From contig JACMJO010000523.1 in NCBI GenBank assembly GCA_014380605.1, positions 1-33,149 of the forward strand: a stretch of 33,149 nucleotides of DNA, read 5' to 3'. A program made the translations under genes and the position numbers. The DNA comes from Fimbriimonadaceae bacterium (GTDB lineage: Bacteria; Armatimonadota; Fimbriimonadia; Fimbriimonadales; Fimbriimonadaceae). The notes below the pieces were generated by a model that searched no databases, was not told the origin of the DNA, and saw only the letters and a list, made by a program, of their open reading frames with translations. This document shows positions 24,642-32,077 of the stretch, one piece after another (positions within the stretch are counted from its first letter, which is position 1; each line of letters begins with the position of its first letter).

Positions 24642-25627
24642 CCTATGTGGATCGAGGGCAATCCTTCGACGACTCGCCCAATCCTTACTGCACCAGGAAT
24701 CTCTTGCGTGGAGAACAGAGCCAATCCGCCGCTGGTTTGAGGGTCTAAAGCTAGGTGAGTTAGCCAATCTGGGATGGTCTGATCGATGTGCAGCGCATCT
24801 CCAAGGAAATCGCGGTTCTTCTTCGCTCCGCCAGTGGTATGACCTTCGGTAACCATTCTCTCAACCCCAGGAAGAATCGGGAGTGATGCAATCTCTACTT
24901 GGATCGCAATTTTGGAAGCACGGGCGACATTGAAGAGATGTCCGCAGAGGCTAAATCCGGTGATGTCGGTGGCACAGCGGACGTTGGCGGCTTGACCCGC
25001 TTCGCAGGCATCCTTATTGAGCTTTGACATCGACGTGATTGCGGCGTCTAGCTCCTTGTGTAGGCAGGCATCGAATTTGGCGGCGGTCGTGACGATGCCG
25101 GTCCCCAGGGGTTTGGTGAGCCAAATTCCATCGCCTGGCTTGGCTTCGGTATTGGCAAACATTCGATTCGGGTCGACCAGTCCAGTCACCGCCATTCCGA
25201 ACTTGGGCTCTTTGTCTTCAACCGAGTGTCCGCCCATCACCACGGCTCCAGCCTCAGTCGTCTTATCGTAGGCTCCTTTGAGAATGGCCGCCCAGAACTC
25301 GGGAGGAGCTAACTCTGGCGAGAAACACGCGATGTTCAGGACCGAAATCGGCCGTCCGCCCATCGCGTAGACATCACTCAGGGCGTTGGCGGCGGCGATT
25401 TGGCCGTAGGCATACGGGTCGTCGACGATCGGTGTGAAGAAGTCGACGGTTTGAACTAGCGCCTGATCATCGGACAGCCGAAAGATTCCCGCGTCGTCCG
25501 AAGTTTCGAAGCCAACAAGCAGGTTTGGGTTCACAGAACGAGGTAATTGGCGGAGAACCTCCGCCAGTTGGCCAGGGCCCAACTTGCTCGCTCAACCAGC
25601 GCAGGAAACCAAATGCGTGAGTCTCAC
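24638..25627 (-). CDS. selD: Selenophosphate synthetase, UGA-selenocysteine form
   Basis: SelD makes selenophosphate from selenide and ATP, the selenium donor for Sec-tRNA and selenouridine. The conventional frame begins only at 25582, but in-frame sequence upstream to GTG 25627 reads MRLTHLVSCAG-U-ASKLGPG with UGA at 25592-25594 (codon 12). That is precisely the catalytic Cys/Sec site; Lys15 at +3 matches Cys17/Lys20 of the E. coli enzyme. The full length is 329 residues including Sec. Other family marks are VDFFTPIVDDPYAYGQIAAAN, VMGGHSVED, TDITGFSLCGHL and DPQTSGGL. The in-frame stop at 25631-25633 bounds the start, and a consensus-like TATACT lies 7 bases upstream of the GTG. This implies a functioning selenocysteine system (SelA/SelB/SelC elsewhere). 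Confidence 0.9.
25548..25584 (-). promoter_or_regulatory. Candidate SECIS element of selD
   Basis: Two adjacent stems lie downstream of the UGA at 25592-25594. The distal one is a perfect 8-base stem TGGCGGAG / CTCCGCCA (25548-25566) with loop GUU, which begins 33 bases after the UGA. The proximal stem AGTTGG / CCAACT (25566-25584) starts 7 bases after it. As I recall, bacterial SECIS loops start 16-37 bases from the UGA with a G among the first loop bases; the distal stem fits. Confidence 0.6.
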
Positions 25628-25634
25628 GGCTCAA

Positions 25635-25640
25635 AGTATA
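25635..25640 (-). promoter_or_regulatory. -10-like hexamer TATACT of selD
   Basis: TATACT, 7 bases upstream of the proposed GTG start at 25627, supporting that start and a leaderless transcript. It touches repeat copy C. Confidence 0.5.
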
Positions 25641-25667
25641 GGTCTTATAGGACACATAGGACCTATT
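25640..25667 (+). repeat. Copy C of the dispersed 28-base intergenic repeat
   Basis: Lies in the 81-base divergent gap between selD and the ABC operon. It starts AGGTCTTATAGGA and ends AGGACCTATT. Its position beside the selD -10 hexamer means it could influence this promoter. Confidence 0.55.
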
Positions 25668-25694
25668 GGGTTCGCCATCCGCGAGAAAAACCTG

Positions 25695-25700
25695 TAAAGT
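25695..25700 (+). promoter_or_regulatory. -10-like hexamer TAAAGT of the ABC operon
   Basis: TAAAGT (preceded by TG) 8 bases before GTG 25709, the proposed first codon of the ABC transporter operon. Confidence 0.45.
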
Positions 25701-25708
25701 ATTTTCCC

Positions 25709-26674
25709 GTGAGCGTCGCCTCGATTCAAAACCTGGTTGTCCAATATGGATCGTTCGTCGCCCTCAACAATTTGACCGTCGAGGTGCCGGAAGGCTGTAC
25801 CGGACTGCTCGGTCCGAACGGAGCAGGAAAGACCACTCTCCTCAAAACGATTCTCGGATTTGTAAGTCCCGCCTCTGGATCGGCAACGGTCCTCGGATTC
25901 GACATTCGCACCCAGGGTCGAGAGATTCGACAGCGCATCGGCCTGATGCCAGAGCAGGACTGCCACATTCCGGGAATGAGCGCCGTCCAGTTCGTGGCCT
26001 ACGCAGGCGAATTGGCGGGAATGCCGAAGGAACAGGCCATGCGCCGAGCCCACGAGGTTTTGGAGTATTGCGGGCTAGGCGAGGCGCGTTACCGTAACGT
26101 CGAAACCTACTCCACAGGCATGAAGCAACGCATCAAGCTTGCTCAGGCGATCGTGCACGGTCCCAAGCTTCTCCTTTTGGACGAGCCTACTAACGGTCTG
26201 GACCCACGCGGCCGCGAGGAGATGTTGGACTTGGTGAGGTCGGTCTCGCACGGCAAAGGGCTGAACGTGGTGATCAGTTCGCATCTGCTTCCAGACATCG
26301 AGCGGGTGGCAGATCAAGTGATCGTGGTCATGAAGGGACAGCTCAGGATTCAAGGAATGATCAAGGAGCTCAAGAAGATCGTTGGAGCCCCGATGGATGT
26401 GGAACTGGTGGAGCACAGCGAAGCTTTCGAGAATGCAATTCGGGCCAAGGGAGCAACTTTGGAAGAATTGACTCACTCTCGGTATCGAGTGACTACCTCC
26501 ATGACCCCGATTGAAACCGGCCGGCTAATCTTAGCCGCCGCGCGCGAAGCGGACTCCCCAGAAGCCAAAGTACAGGTTCGCGGACTTGTCGAAGCGGAGC
26601 GATCCTTGGAGGATGCTTTCCTTGAGAGCATCGGAGCTCCTTCCCACCACCAAGCCGGAGGATTCCAACTGTGA
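25709..26674 (+). CDS. ABC transporter ATP-binding protein (ABC-2 type), first module
   Basis: A 321-residue ATPase driving an ABC-2 type exporter. It shows Walker A GPNGAGKTT (35-43), a Q-loop region (LMPEQD, 79-84), the signature YSTGM (134-138), Walker B LLLLDEPTNGLDP (154-166) and an H-loop in ISSHLLPDIE. Residues beyond about 220 form the C-terminal extension usual for such ATPases. The GTG start at 25709 places the first beta strand (ASIQNLVVQYG) normally; the open frame upstream to 25547 crosses selD and is not coding. First gene of a four-gene operon. The substrate is unknown. Confidence 0.92.
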   Translation: MSVASIQNLVVQYGSFVALNNLTVEVPEGCTGLLGPNGAGKTTLLKTILGFVSPASGSATVLGFDIRTQGREIRQRIGLMPEQDCHIPGMSAVQFVAYAGELAGMPKEQAMRRAHEVLEYCGLGEARYRNVETYSTGMKQRIKLAQAIVHGPKLLLLDEPTNGLDPRGREEMLDLVRSVSHGKGLNVVISSHLLPDIERVADQVIVVMKGQLRIQGMIKELKKIVGAPMDVELVEHSEAFENAIRAKGATLEELTHSRYRVTTSMTPIETGRLILAAAREADSPEAKVQVRGLVEAERSLEDAFLESIGAPSHHQAGGFQL

Positions 26675-26756
26675 TTGCCGTGAATGCTGGAATGCTCGAT
26701 TGCTTGACTGCTCGATTGGCTGAAAATCCAACGCTTGCATTCGGAGGCAAATAGCC
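26675..26756. repeat. 82-base gap with imperfect 16-base tandem repeat
   Basis: TGCTCGATTG occurs at 26693-26702 and again at 26709-26718, a 16-base period. The remaining sequence holds a GGAGG Shine-Dalgarno (26743-26747) for the permease at 26757. This is the only sizeable gap inside the ABC operon. Confidence 0.5.
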
Positions 26757-27734
26757 ATGGCTTTTTCACCCATTGCCGACCTGAGCTATCGCAACTACGA
26801 TGGTGAGCTGACCGACACGCGATTTCGCTGGTGGGTCATTGCAAAGGCGACGATCATGATGGCGATGAAGAAGAAGGCCATGTGGATCTATGCCCTGCTT
26901 TCCGGTGGCTACTACTTCGGAATGATCTTCACCCTTTTTGTGATCGATCAAATGTCGGTGAACACGCCGCCGGGTACGCCGAATCCCTTAAAGACGTTCT
27001 TAGGGCGGCTGGTTTGGAAGGATCAATTTCTCGTTGGCTTCTCGTATGGGCAGATATGGATGCTGGCCATTGGCCTCATCCTCGGCGCGGGGGCGATTGC
27101 GAACGATAATCGCGCCAACGCCCTGCTTGTCTATCTCAGCAAGCCTTGCGACAAGAAGGACTATCTCTTTGGCAAGTGGTTTGGCGTTTTTCTGCCCCTG
27201 CTCGTCGTCTCCGCCGTTCCACCTCTTTTCTTTTACTTCTACGGAGCCATGAGCTATCGGGAAAACGGCTTCCTTTCTTCCGATCCTCTGCTGATCTTCC
27301 GAGTCATTGTGATGCTTATTGTCGGGGCGGCATTCAACTCTTCCCTGATCATTGGATTCAGTTCGATGTTCAACCAGGGAAGGATGGCGGGCGCCGTGTA
27401 CGCAGGCTTTTACTTCATCTCGAACTTTTTTACCCAGCTGATGACGCTGGCGTGGCTCGGGGTTTCGGGAGGTCGCAGAGGGCATTCAGACGCGCCCGAG
27501 GGAGTGGTGGATTTGGTCGGCAAACTCTACTACGGAAGCGTGGATGGGTTAAACATTGGAATGGCCAAAGGTGTTCTGGGCACCGATGGGTCGCCCCCCT
27601 TTGGAATCCCATCGCCGTTCAAGATGGTTCCGGCGCCGTCCCTGTTCTTCAGCCTGGGCCTGATCGTCATCTTCAGTTGCCTGATGATGTTCATCGCTTG
27701 GCGACGAATCCGACCCGTGGAGATCGTCGGATGA
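26757..27734 (+). CDS. ABC-2 type transporter permease, first module
   Basis: 325 residues, integral inner-membrane. Hydrophobic segments lie at about 40-62, 98-120, 145-165, 183-206, 215-235 and 295-318. The region AIANDNRANALLVYLSKPCDKKDYLFGKW is the cytoplasmic coupling segment found in ABC-2 permeases (loss or replacement of names for old subunits, then LSKP). It starts with ATG and a good Shine-Dalgarno (GGAGG at 26743-26747). Its stop overlaps the start of the second ATPase as ATGA. It presumably pairs with the ATPase at 25709. The cargo is not predictable. Confidence 0.88.
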   Translation: MAFSPIADLSYRNYDGELTDTRFRWWVIAKATIMMAMKKKAMWIYALLSGGYYFGMIFTLFVIDQMSVNTPPGTPNPLKTFLGRLVWKDQFLVGFSYGQIWMLAIGLILGAGAIANDNRANALLVYLSKPCDKKDYLFGKWFGVFLPLLVVSAVPPLFFYFYGAMSYRENGFLSSDPLLIFRVIVMLIVGAAFNSSLIIGFSSMFNQGRMAGAVYAGFYFISNFFTQLMTLAWLGVSGGRRGHSDAPEGVVDLVGKLYYGSVDGLNIGMAKGVLGTDGSPPFGIPSPFKMVPAPSLFFSLGLIVIFSCLMMFIAWRRIRPVEIVG

Positions 27735-28642
27735 TCGAACTCACGAACGCCTCCAAGTGGTACGGACAGGTCATTGGACTAAACGACGTCACCTGCACGA
27801 TCGGTCCAGGCGTGACCGCTCTGCTCGGAATGAATGGAGCGGGCAAGAGCACGCTTATGAAGCTGGTTACGGGCCAAGTTAGGCCGACAACCGGCCAGGT
27901 GGTAGTCAATGGCGAAGACCCGTTCGCCAACCCGAACGTTTTTCGCAGGCTGGGTTATTGCCCGGAGATCGACAACTTCTACGAGTGGCAGACCGGAAGA
28001 CAGTTCGTCTACGGGATGGCGAGGTACAGCGGTTTTGCTCACGCCGATGCCACTGCCCGAACCCAGCGCGTTTTAGAAGAAGTCGGGATGGCAGAAAGGT
28101 GCGACAAGAGGATCGCGGGCTTTTCAAAGGGAATGCGTCAGAGAATCAAACTCGCCCAAGCGATGCTAAACGATCCCGATGCGATCCTGCTGGACGAGCC
28201 CCTTAACGGCCTGGACCCAGTTGGTCGTCGGGAATTGATGGATCTCTTGAAGGTTCTGGCCGATCAGGGCAAATCCATCCTCGTGAGCAGTCACATTTTG
28301 TTCGAAGTCGAGCAGATGACGAGATCGATTCTGCTTTTGCACCGAGGGCGACTGATGGCGTCGGGCGATCTGCGCGTTATTCGTGAACTGATCGACAAGT
28401 ATCCGCACCGGGTACGAATCGAAACTCCAGAGCCAAGGGAAGTTGCCAAGCGGTTGGTGGCCCTGCCTTATGTGCTCAGCGTGGAGTTCGAACGCGACGG
28501 GCTGGAACTACAGACTCGGGAACCGAGCAAATTTTACGACGAAATTCCTGGGTTGGTCTTAGACGAAAACATCCCAGTGACGTCGTTCAGTAGTCCCGAC
28601 AACAACCTGGAATCGATTTTCCGATATTTGGTGAACGGATGA
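27731..28642 (+). CDS. ABC transporter ATP-binding protein, second module
   Basis: 303 residues with Walker A GMNGAGKST (33-41), signature FSKGM (131-135), Walker B ILLDEPLNGLDP (152-163) and the H-loop VSSHILFEVE. The Q-loop position reads YCPEIDNFYE, with Glu where Gln is usual, a variation also seen in other ABC-2 ATPases. A C-terminal domain (about 215-303) follows. It starts at ATG 27731, overlapping the upstream permease stop by 4 bases; a longer frame from 27146 lies out of frame within that permease and is rejected. It overlaps the next permease by ATGA as well, so the operon is tightly coupled. Confidence 0.93.
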   Translation: MIELTNASKWYGQVIGLNDVTCTIGPGVTALLGMNGAGKSTLMKLVTGQVRPTTGQVVVNGEDPFANPNVFRRLGYCPEIDNFYEWQTGRQFVYGMARYSGFAHADATARTQRVLEEVGMAERCDKRIAGFSKGMRQRIKLAQAMLNDPDAILLDEPLNGLDPVGRRELMDLLKVLADQGKSILVSSHILFEVEQMTRSILLLHRGRLMASGDLRVIRELIDKYPHRVRIETPEPREVAKRLVALPYVLSVEFERDGLELQTREPSKFYDEIPGLVLDENIPVTSFSSPDNNLESIFRYLVNG

Positions 28643-29412
28643 CCGAAGTTTTTGTATTTCAAGCGGCGCTGAGGGACTTCCTTCGCATTAAGCGAATCAT
28701 CGTCTGGATACTGGTCGCGTTCGCTCTGTTCGGAATCTCGAAGGTTTTTCTCTACGTGAATCAGGCGAACGACTTAGCCGAAGCATATTCCATGCTTTCG
28801 TCCTTGCTTGTCTTTCGAGTGCTTCCCCTTGCCTCGGCAATCTTCAGCTCGGCGGTGATTGGGCAGGAGGTCGAACAAAAAACCATCGTTTACTTGCTGA
28901 CCCGGCCAGTTGAGAGATGGAAGCTTGTTCTGTTCCGGACGCTGGCAAGCGCAGTTGCGGTTTCGCTGGTTTCGGTCGTGACTCTGGCCCTTGTGTCAGC
29001 GGCGGTTTACGGTAGCCCGTTTTCGAACCCGATGTTCTTCCGTGACCTCGTTGCGATTCTCGTCGGGTCTCTGGCTTACGGGACGCTGTTTGTGTTCGTC
29101 ACCCTTCTGATGAGCAAAGCGGCCATGGTCGTGTGCTTGTTGTTCGCTTTTGCTTGGGAGACAGCCGTTCCCAATATGCCGGGAAGCATGTCTTCCCTTT
29201 CGGTGAGCACCTACCTCAGCGCGATCGCTCAGAGGCCATCGGCCCTTGGCGGAGGCGGGTTCTTAGGGAACATGGCGAATGCGCTCGGAGTGAATGCCGT
29301 GAGCGCCCAGACTGGTTGGATGATTCTGGCTCTGATGATCGCCTTCTTCGGTGGCCTTGGGATGTGGTGGTTTAGCACGTTCGAGTTCCTGCCCCGGGAA
29401 GATGCCGAATAA
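28639..29412 (+). CDS. ABC-2 type transporter permease, second module
   Basis: A 257-residue membrane protein with hydrophobic segments at about 18-38, 55-78, 105-130, 140-162, 165-180 and 220-245. VIGQEVEQKTIVYLLTRPVERWKLVLFR is the permease coupling segment, equivalent to the one in the upstream permease. It begins with the ATGA overlap and ends the operon. Together with the ATPase at 27731 it would form the second transporter, or a heteromeric complex with the first pair. Confidence 0.88.
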   Translation: MTEVFVFQAALRDFLRIKRIIVWILVAFALFGISKVFLYVNQANDLAEAYSMLSSLLVFRVLPLASAIFSSAVIGQEVEQKTIVYLLTRPVERWKLVLFRTLASAVAVSLVSVVTLALVSAAVYGSPFSNPMFFRDLVAILVGSLAYGTLFVFVTLLMSKAAMVVCLLFAFAWETAVPNMPGSMSSLSVSTYLSAIAQRPSALGGGGFLGNMANALGVNAVSAQTGWMILALMIAFFGGLGMWWFSTFEFLPREDAE

Positions 29413-29448
29413 TCGGTTGCATCGAAACGCACGCGGTTGGTGGTCAAG

Positions 29449-29454
29449 TAAAGT
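29449..29454 (+). promoter_or_regulatory. -10-like hexamer TAAAGT
   Basis: TAAAGT 5 bases before GTG 29460, in the 47-base gap after the ABC operon; fits a leaderless start. Confidence 0.4.
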
Positions 29455-29459
29455 AAAGA

Positions 29460-30071
29460 GTGCGCACCCTTCTTCCCCTTGCCCTAATCGGCCTCTCTGC
29501 GACTGCTTTTGCCGACCGTTTGATCACTATCCCAACAGGAACCAAGATCAAGCTCAATACGATCAAGGCGGAAGGGATTTGGGAGCAATCTCGTGCGCGA
29601 TCTAGCCGCTACTATCTGGGAGCGGGCCTAACCGATGCCATCGACGCACAGTTCACCGGAGAGAGGTTCGAGGGAGAGCGATTTCGCAGTTCGTTCGACA
29701 TCTCTTATAACTACATTCCCCCAATTATTGGAGTTGGGCCCGGAGTCAGTTTTGGCGTTCAGGATGTGTTGAACGTGACCAACGACGGCCGCCGCTACTT
29801 CATTGCCATCACGACGAGGCAAGGGTTCGCGGATTCCGTCAGCGGGTCTATTCCGGCCGAGTTCACGCTTGGAGCCTACTTTGGCTCAGTGACGGCTCCG
29901 TTCATCGGGGTCATGCTTCCGTTTACAGACTATGTGCGAGTGCTCGCTGAGTACAACGGACGTCGAATCAATGCGGGCGTCGAGATTCGCCCTACGAACG
30001 ACATCGCCCTGCGAGCGATCTTTGAGCGGAAAGATCTGCTGATAGGCGCTCAGGTAACGATCAAGTTTTAG
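29460..30071 (+). CDS. Exported beta-rich protein, probably outer-membrane barrel (YjbH-like)
   Basis: 203 residues with a signal peptide (1-18, ending TAFA) and a mature part of alternating short amphipathic strands with many Gly, Tyr, Phe and Arg residues, ending in a C-terminal Phe (VTIKF) as in outer-membrane beta-barrels. Phrases such as YYLGAGLTDAIDAQF, YRFI-type strands and NAGVEIRPTNDIALRA resemble YjbH-like or porin-type barrels. At this length it would be a small barrel. It starts at GTG 29460. Its 3' end overlaps that of the convergent PlsC gene by 11 bases. Confidence 0.8.
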   Translation: MRTLLPLALIGLSATAFADRLITIPTGTKIKLNTIKAEGIWEQSRARSSRYYLGAGLTDAIDAQFTGERFEGERFRSSFDISYNYIPPIIGVGPGVSFGVQDVLNVTNDGRRYFIAITTRQGFADSVSGSIPAEFTLGAYFGSVTAPFIGVMLPFTDYVRVLAEYNGRRINAGVEIRPTNDIALRAIFERKDLLIGAQVTIKF

Positions 30072-30750
30072 CGGGTTCTTGGACCTTAGAGTCTTCGGCG
30101 GGAAGCACGGGGAATCCGTGTTCATTGCAAAGCTTCCTAATTCTTTCTGAGATCACCCGGCAGAATTCATCTCGAGCTTCCTTGTCGTTGAAGCCCTGCG
30201 CGACCTCGGCAAAAGTGAAGGGTTTACCGAAGGCAATGGTGATCAGGTGTCTTCTGCGCTTGGCTTTTCCACGGGGCATCACGACTTTTGAGCCGACGAT
30301 GCCTACTGGAACAACGGGAGCACCAGTTCGCTTGGCAAGCATGGCGACACCCTTGTTGACCGGTAGCATTCTCACTCCATCGCCTCGAGTGCCTTCGGGG
30401 TGGATCAGGAGGGCTTCACCTTGGTTCAGCATGTCGATGGATTTCCGAATGGCCTCCATGTCGCCCTCCCCCCGGTGCACAGGGTAAGCACCAAGGCTCG
30501 CGATCAGCTTGCCGAAGATGCCCTTGAACAGCTCCTCCTTTGCCATGAATCGCAGTCGACGCTGAGGCATCGCACAGCTCGTTGCAGGAGGGTCTAAGTG
30601 GCTCACGTGAATCGGGGCGATGATCACTGGACCGGTCGACGGGATATTTTCTCTGCCGATCGATTTCAGGCCGCCGGTGACAAGGCCGAAAAAGAACGTG
30701 CGCACGAGCCAGTTGACGAAGCGATACCACCGGTCGTTATGCTTCGCCAT
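30061..30750 (-). CDS. plsC: 1-acyl-glycerol-3-phosphate acyltransferase (PlsC family)
   Basis: Transfers an acyl chain to lysophosphatidate in phospholipid synthesis at the inner membrane. The 229-residue protein has the HX4D catalytic box HVSHLD (48-53), the substrate motif HPEGTRG (117-123) and a hydrophobic N-terminal segment (about 12-28). Length is normal. An ATG at 30750 with TAATCT 7 bases upstream is divergent from the MFS gene across 41 bases. No other lipid gene is nearby. Paralogues with other acyl acceptors exist, so the symbol is the family default. Confidence 0.9.
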   Translation of the reverse strand: MAKHNDRWYRFVNWLVRTFFFGLVTGGLKSIGRENIPSTGPVIIAPIHVSHLDPPATSCAMPQRRLRFMAKEELFKGIFGKLIASLGAYPVHRGEGDMEAIRKSIDMLNQGEALLIHPEGTRGDGVRMLPVNKGVAMLAKRTGAPVVPVGIVGSKVVMPRGKAKRRRHLITIAFGKPFTFAEVAQGFNDKEARDEFCRVISERIRKLCNEHGFPVLPAEDSKVQEPAKT

Positions 30751-30757
30751 GGGTATG

Positions 30758-30763
30758 AGATTA
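30758..30763 (-). promoter_or_regulatory. -10-like hexamer TAATCT of the PlsC gene
   Basis: TAATCT 7 bases before the ATG at 30750, within the 41-base divergent gap. Confidence 0.4.
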
Positions 30764-30776
30764 CTCTCATTCCTGC

Positions 30777-30782
30777 TATAAC
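30777..30782 (+). promoter_or_regulatory. -10-like hexamer TATAAC of the MFS gene
   Basis: TATAAC 9 bases before the ATG at 30792, in the same 41-base gap. No Shine-Dalgarno is obvious (the leader is pyrimidine-rich). Confidence 0.45.
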
Positions 30783-30791
30783 TTCCCCCAG

Positions 30792-32054
30792 ATGATCAAC
30801 GACGCGCCTCGCCAAGCTTGGTACAAGGGCTTGACCCGTTACCAATGGACGATCCTGTTCGTCGCGTGGCTTGGGTGGGTGTTCGACATCTTCGACTCCG
30901 CGATCTTCAACCTAACCAAGGGCGAAATGATCAAGGAGATGATGGGGGCCGAGGCTTACAAAGCACATGGAACGGTTGTTGAAGGCAACATCCAGGGCTT
31001 TTTCTTTGCCGGGTGGGCCCTTGGAGGGTTGCTCTTCGGCATCCTTGCGGATCGGTGGGGCCGTACGCGGACACTAACCCTCACCATTCTCATTTATAGC
31101 GTGTTTACTGGCCTGACCGTTTTCTGCCAGGAGCCTTGGCACGTCGGCGTTGCCCGGTTCATCACCGCTCTAGGGATTGGTGGCGAGTGGGCGGCGGGCG
31201 CGGCTTTGGTAGCTGAGGTCATGCCCGAGCGAACTCGCGTTGCGGCGGCGGCTCTTCTTCAAAGCGCGGCGGCGATCGGTCCGGCTCTTACTTCCGTGGC
31301 TCTTATCTCACTCAGCCACAAGGGATGGCAAGCCATGTACCTCCTCGGAATCGTCCCCGCCCTTATCTGCGTGGGGATACGCTTTTTCGTTAAGGAGCCA
31401 GAAGCGACCAGTAGCCCGCAAGCGCGGTCCAAGACTCCATTGGCAGACATCTGGTCCGATCCGAAGTGGCGTAGGAACGTGCTGATCGCCATGGTCATCG
31501 GGGCGGTCGTTGTGACGGGAGCGGGAACAGTCTCGTTCTGGGGTCCCAACCTCATGGATGCCGCCAACCAAGGGCTACCTACAGCGCTCGCCAAAGAAAG
31601 GAAGGGCTATGCGACTTTGATATCGCACATCGGAACATTGGCGGGGGTTCTTCTGGTGCCATGGCTTTGCCAGCGATTTGGTCGGAAAAGGACGATTGGT
31701 GCGTTTTTCCTTCTGGCGCCGCTGGCCGCATTGTTGGTCGTCAATGTAGGTTCCAGTTACCAAACCCTTCTTTGGACATTGCCCATTTACAGCTTCTTCG
31801 CGATCGGAATATCCGCCGCACTGGTTCTGTATTTTCCTGAGCTATTCCCCACAAGGATGCGCGCAACGGGTGCGGGGATGGCCTATAACGTCGGGCGGGT
31901 GTTTTCGATCGTTATTCCAATGGTCTCGGGCGCCCTAATCGCCCAGTTTGGATCCATTGGGACGGGCTTCTTGATCGCCGCCGGGTTCTATGCTGTTGGT
32001 CTTGTCGCCGTGTACTTTGCCCCGGAGACCAAGGGGCAGAGCTTGCCGGCTTGA
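30792..32054 (+). CDS. MFS transporter, metabolite:H+ symporter type
   Basis: 420 residues with about 12 hydrophobic segments. After TM2 comes GGLLFGILADRWGRTRTL, the loop 2-3 MFS signature, and RFITALGIGGEWAAGAALVAEVMPERTR is the TM4 pattern typical of the sialate, aromatic-acid and sugar/metabolite:H+ symporters. The second half repeats the loop signature as QRFGRKRTIG. An insertion of about 35 residues after TM2's predecessor (KGEMIKEMMGAEAYKAHG) faces the periplasm. The substrate is unknown. The gene is followed after 23 bases by a convergent gene. Confidence 0.92.
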   Translation: MINDAPRQAWYKGLTRYQWTILFVAWLGWVFDIFDSAIFNLTKGEMIKEMMGAEAYKAHGTVVEGNIQGFFFAGWALGGLLFGILADRWGRTRTLTLTILIYSVFTGLTVFCQEPWHVGVARFITALGIGGEWAAGAALVAEVMPERTRVAAAALLQSAAAIGPALTSVALISLSHKGWQAMYLLGIVPALICVGIRFFVKEPEATSSPQARSKTPLADIWSDPKWRRNVLIAMVIGAVVVTGAGTVSFWGPNLMDAANQGLPTALAKERKGYATLISHIGTLAGVLLVPWLCQRFGRKRTIGAFFLLAPLAALLVVNVGSSYQTLLWTLPIYSFFAIGISAALVLYFPELFPTRMRATGAGMAYNVGRVFSIVIPMVSGALIAQFGSIGTGFLIAAGFYAVGLVAVYFAPETKGQSLPA

Positions 32055-32077
32055 GCTCCTTTTGGTGAGAGACCGCA

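Noticed and set aside
25592-25594. The selD TGA as a frameshift or sequencing error
   Set aside because: The codon falls at the exact catalytic position, flanking residues on both sides match the family, and a hairpin and promoter fit; a random stop is less likely.
25547-25708. N-terminal extension of the first ABC ATPase
   Set aside because: It runs over selD and repeat copy C; the ATPase fold begins right after GTG 25709, with a -10-like hexamer upstream.
27146-27730. Long N-terminal extension of the second ABC ATPase
   Set aside because: It overlaps the permease in another frame; the ATGA overlap at 27731 is the natural start.
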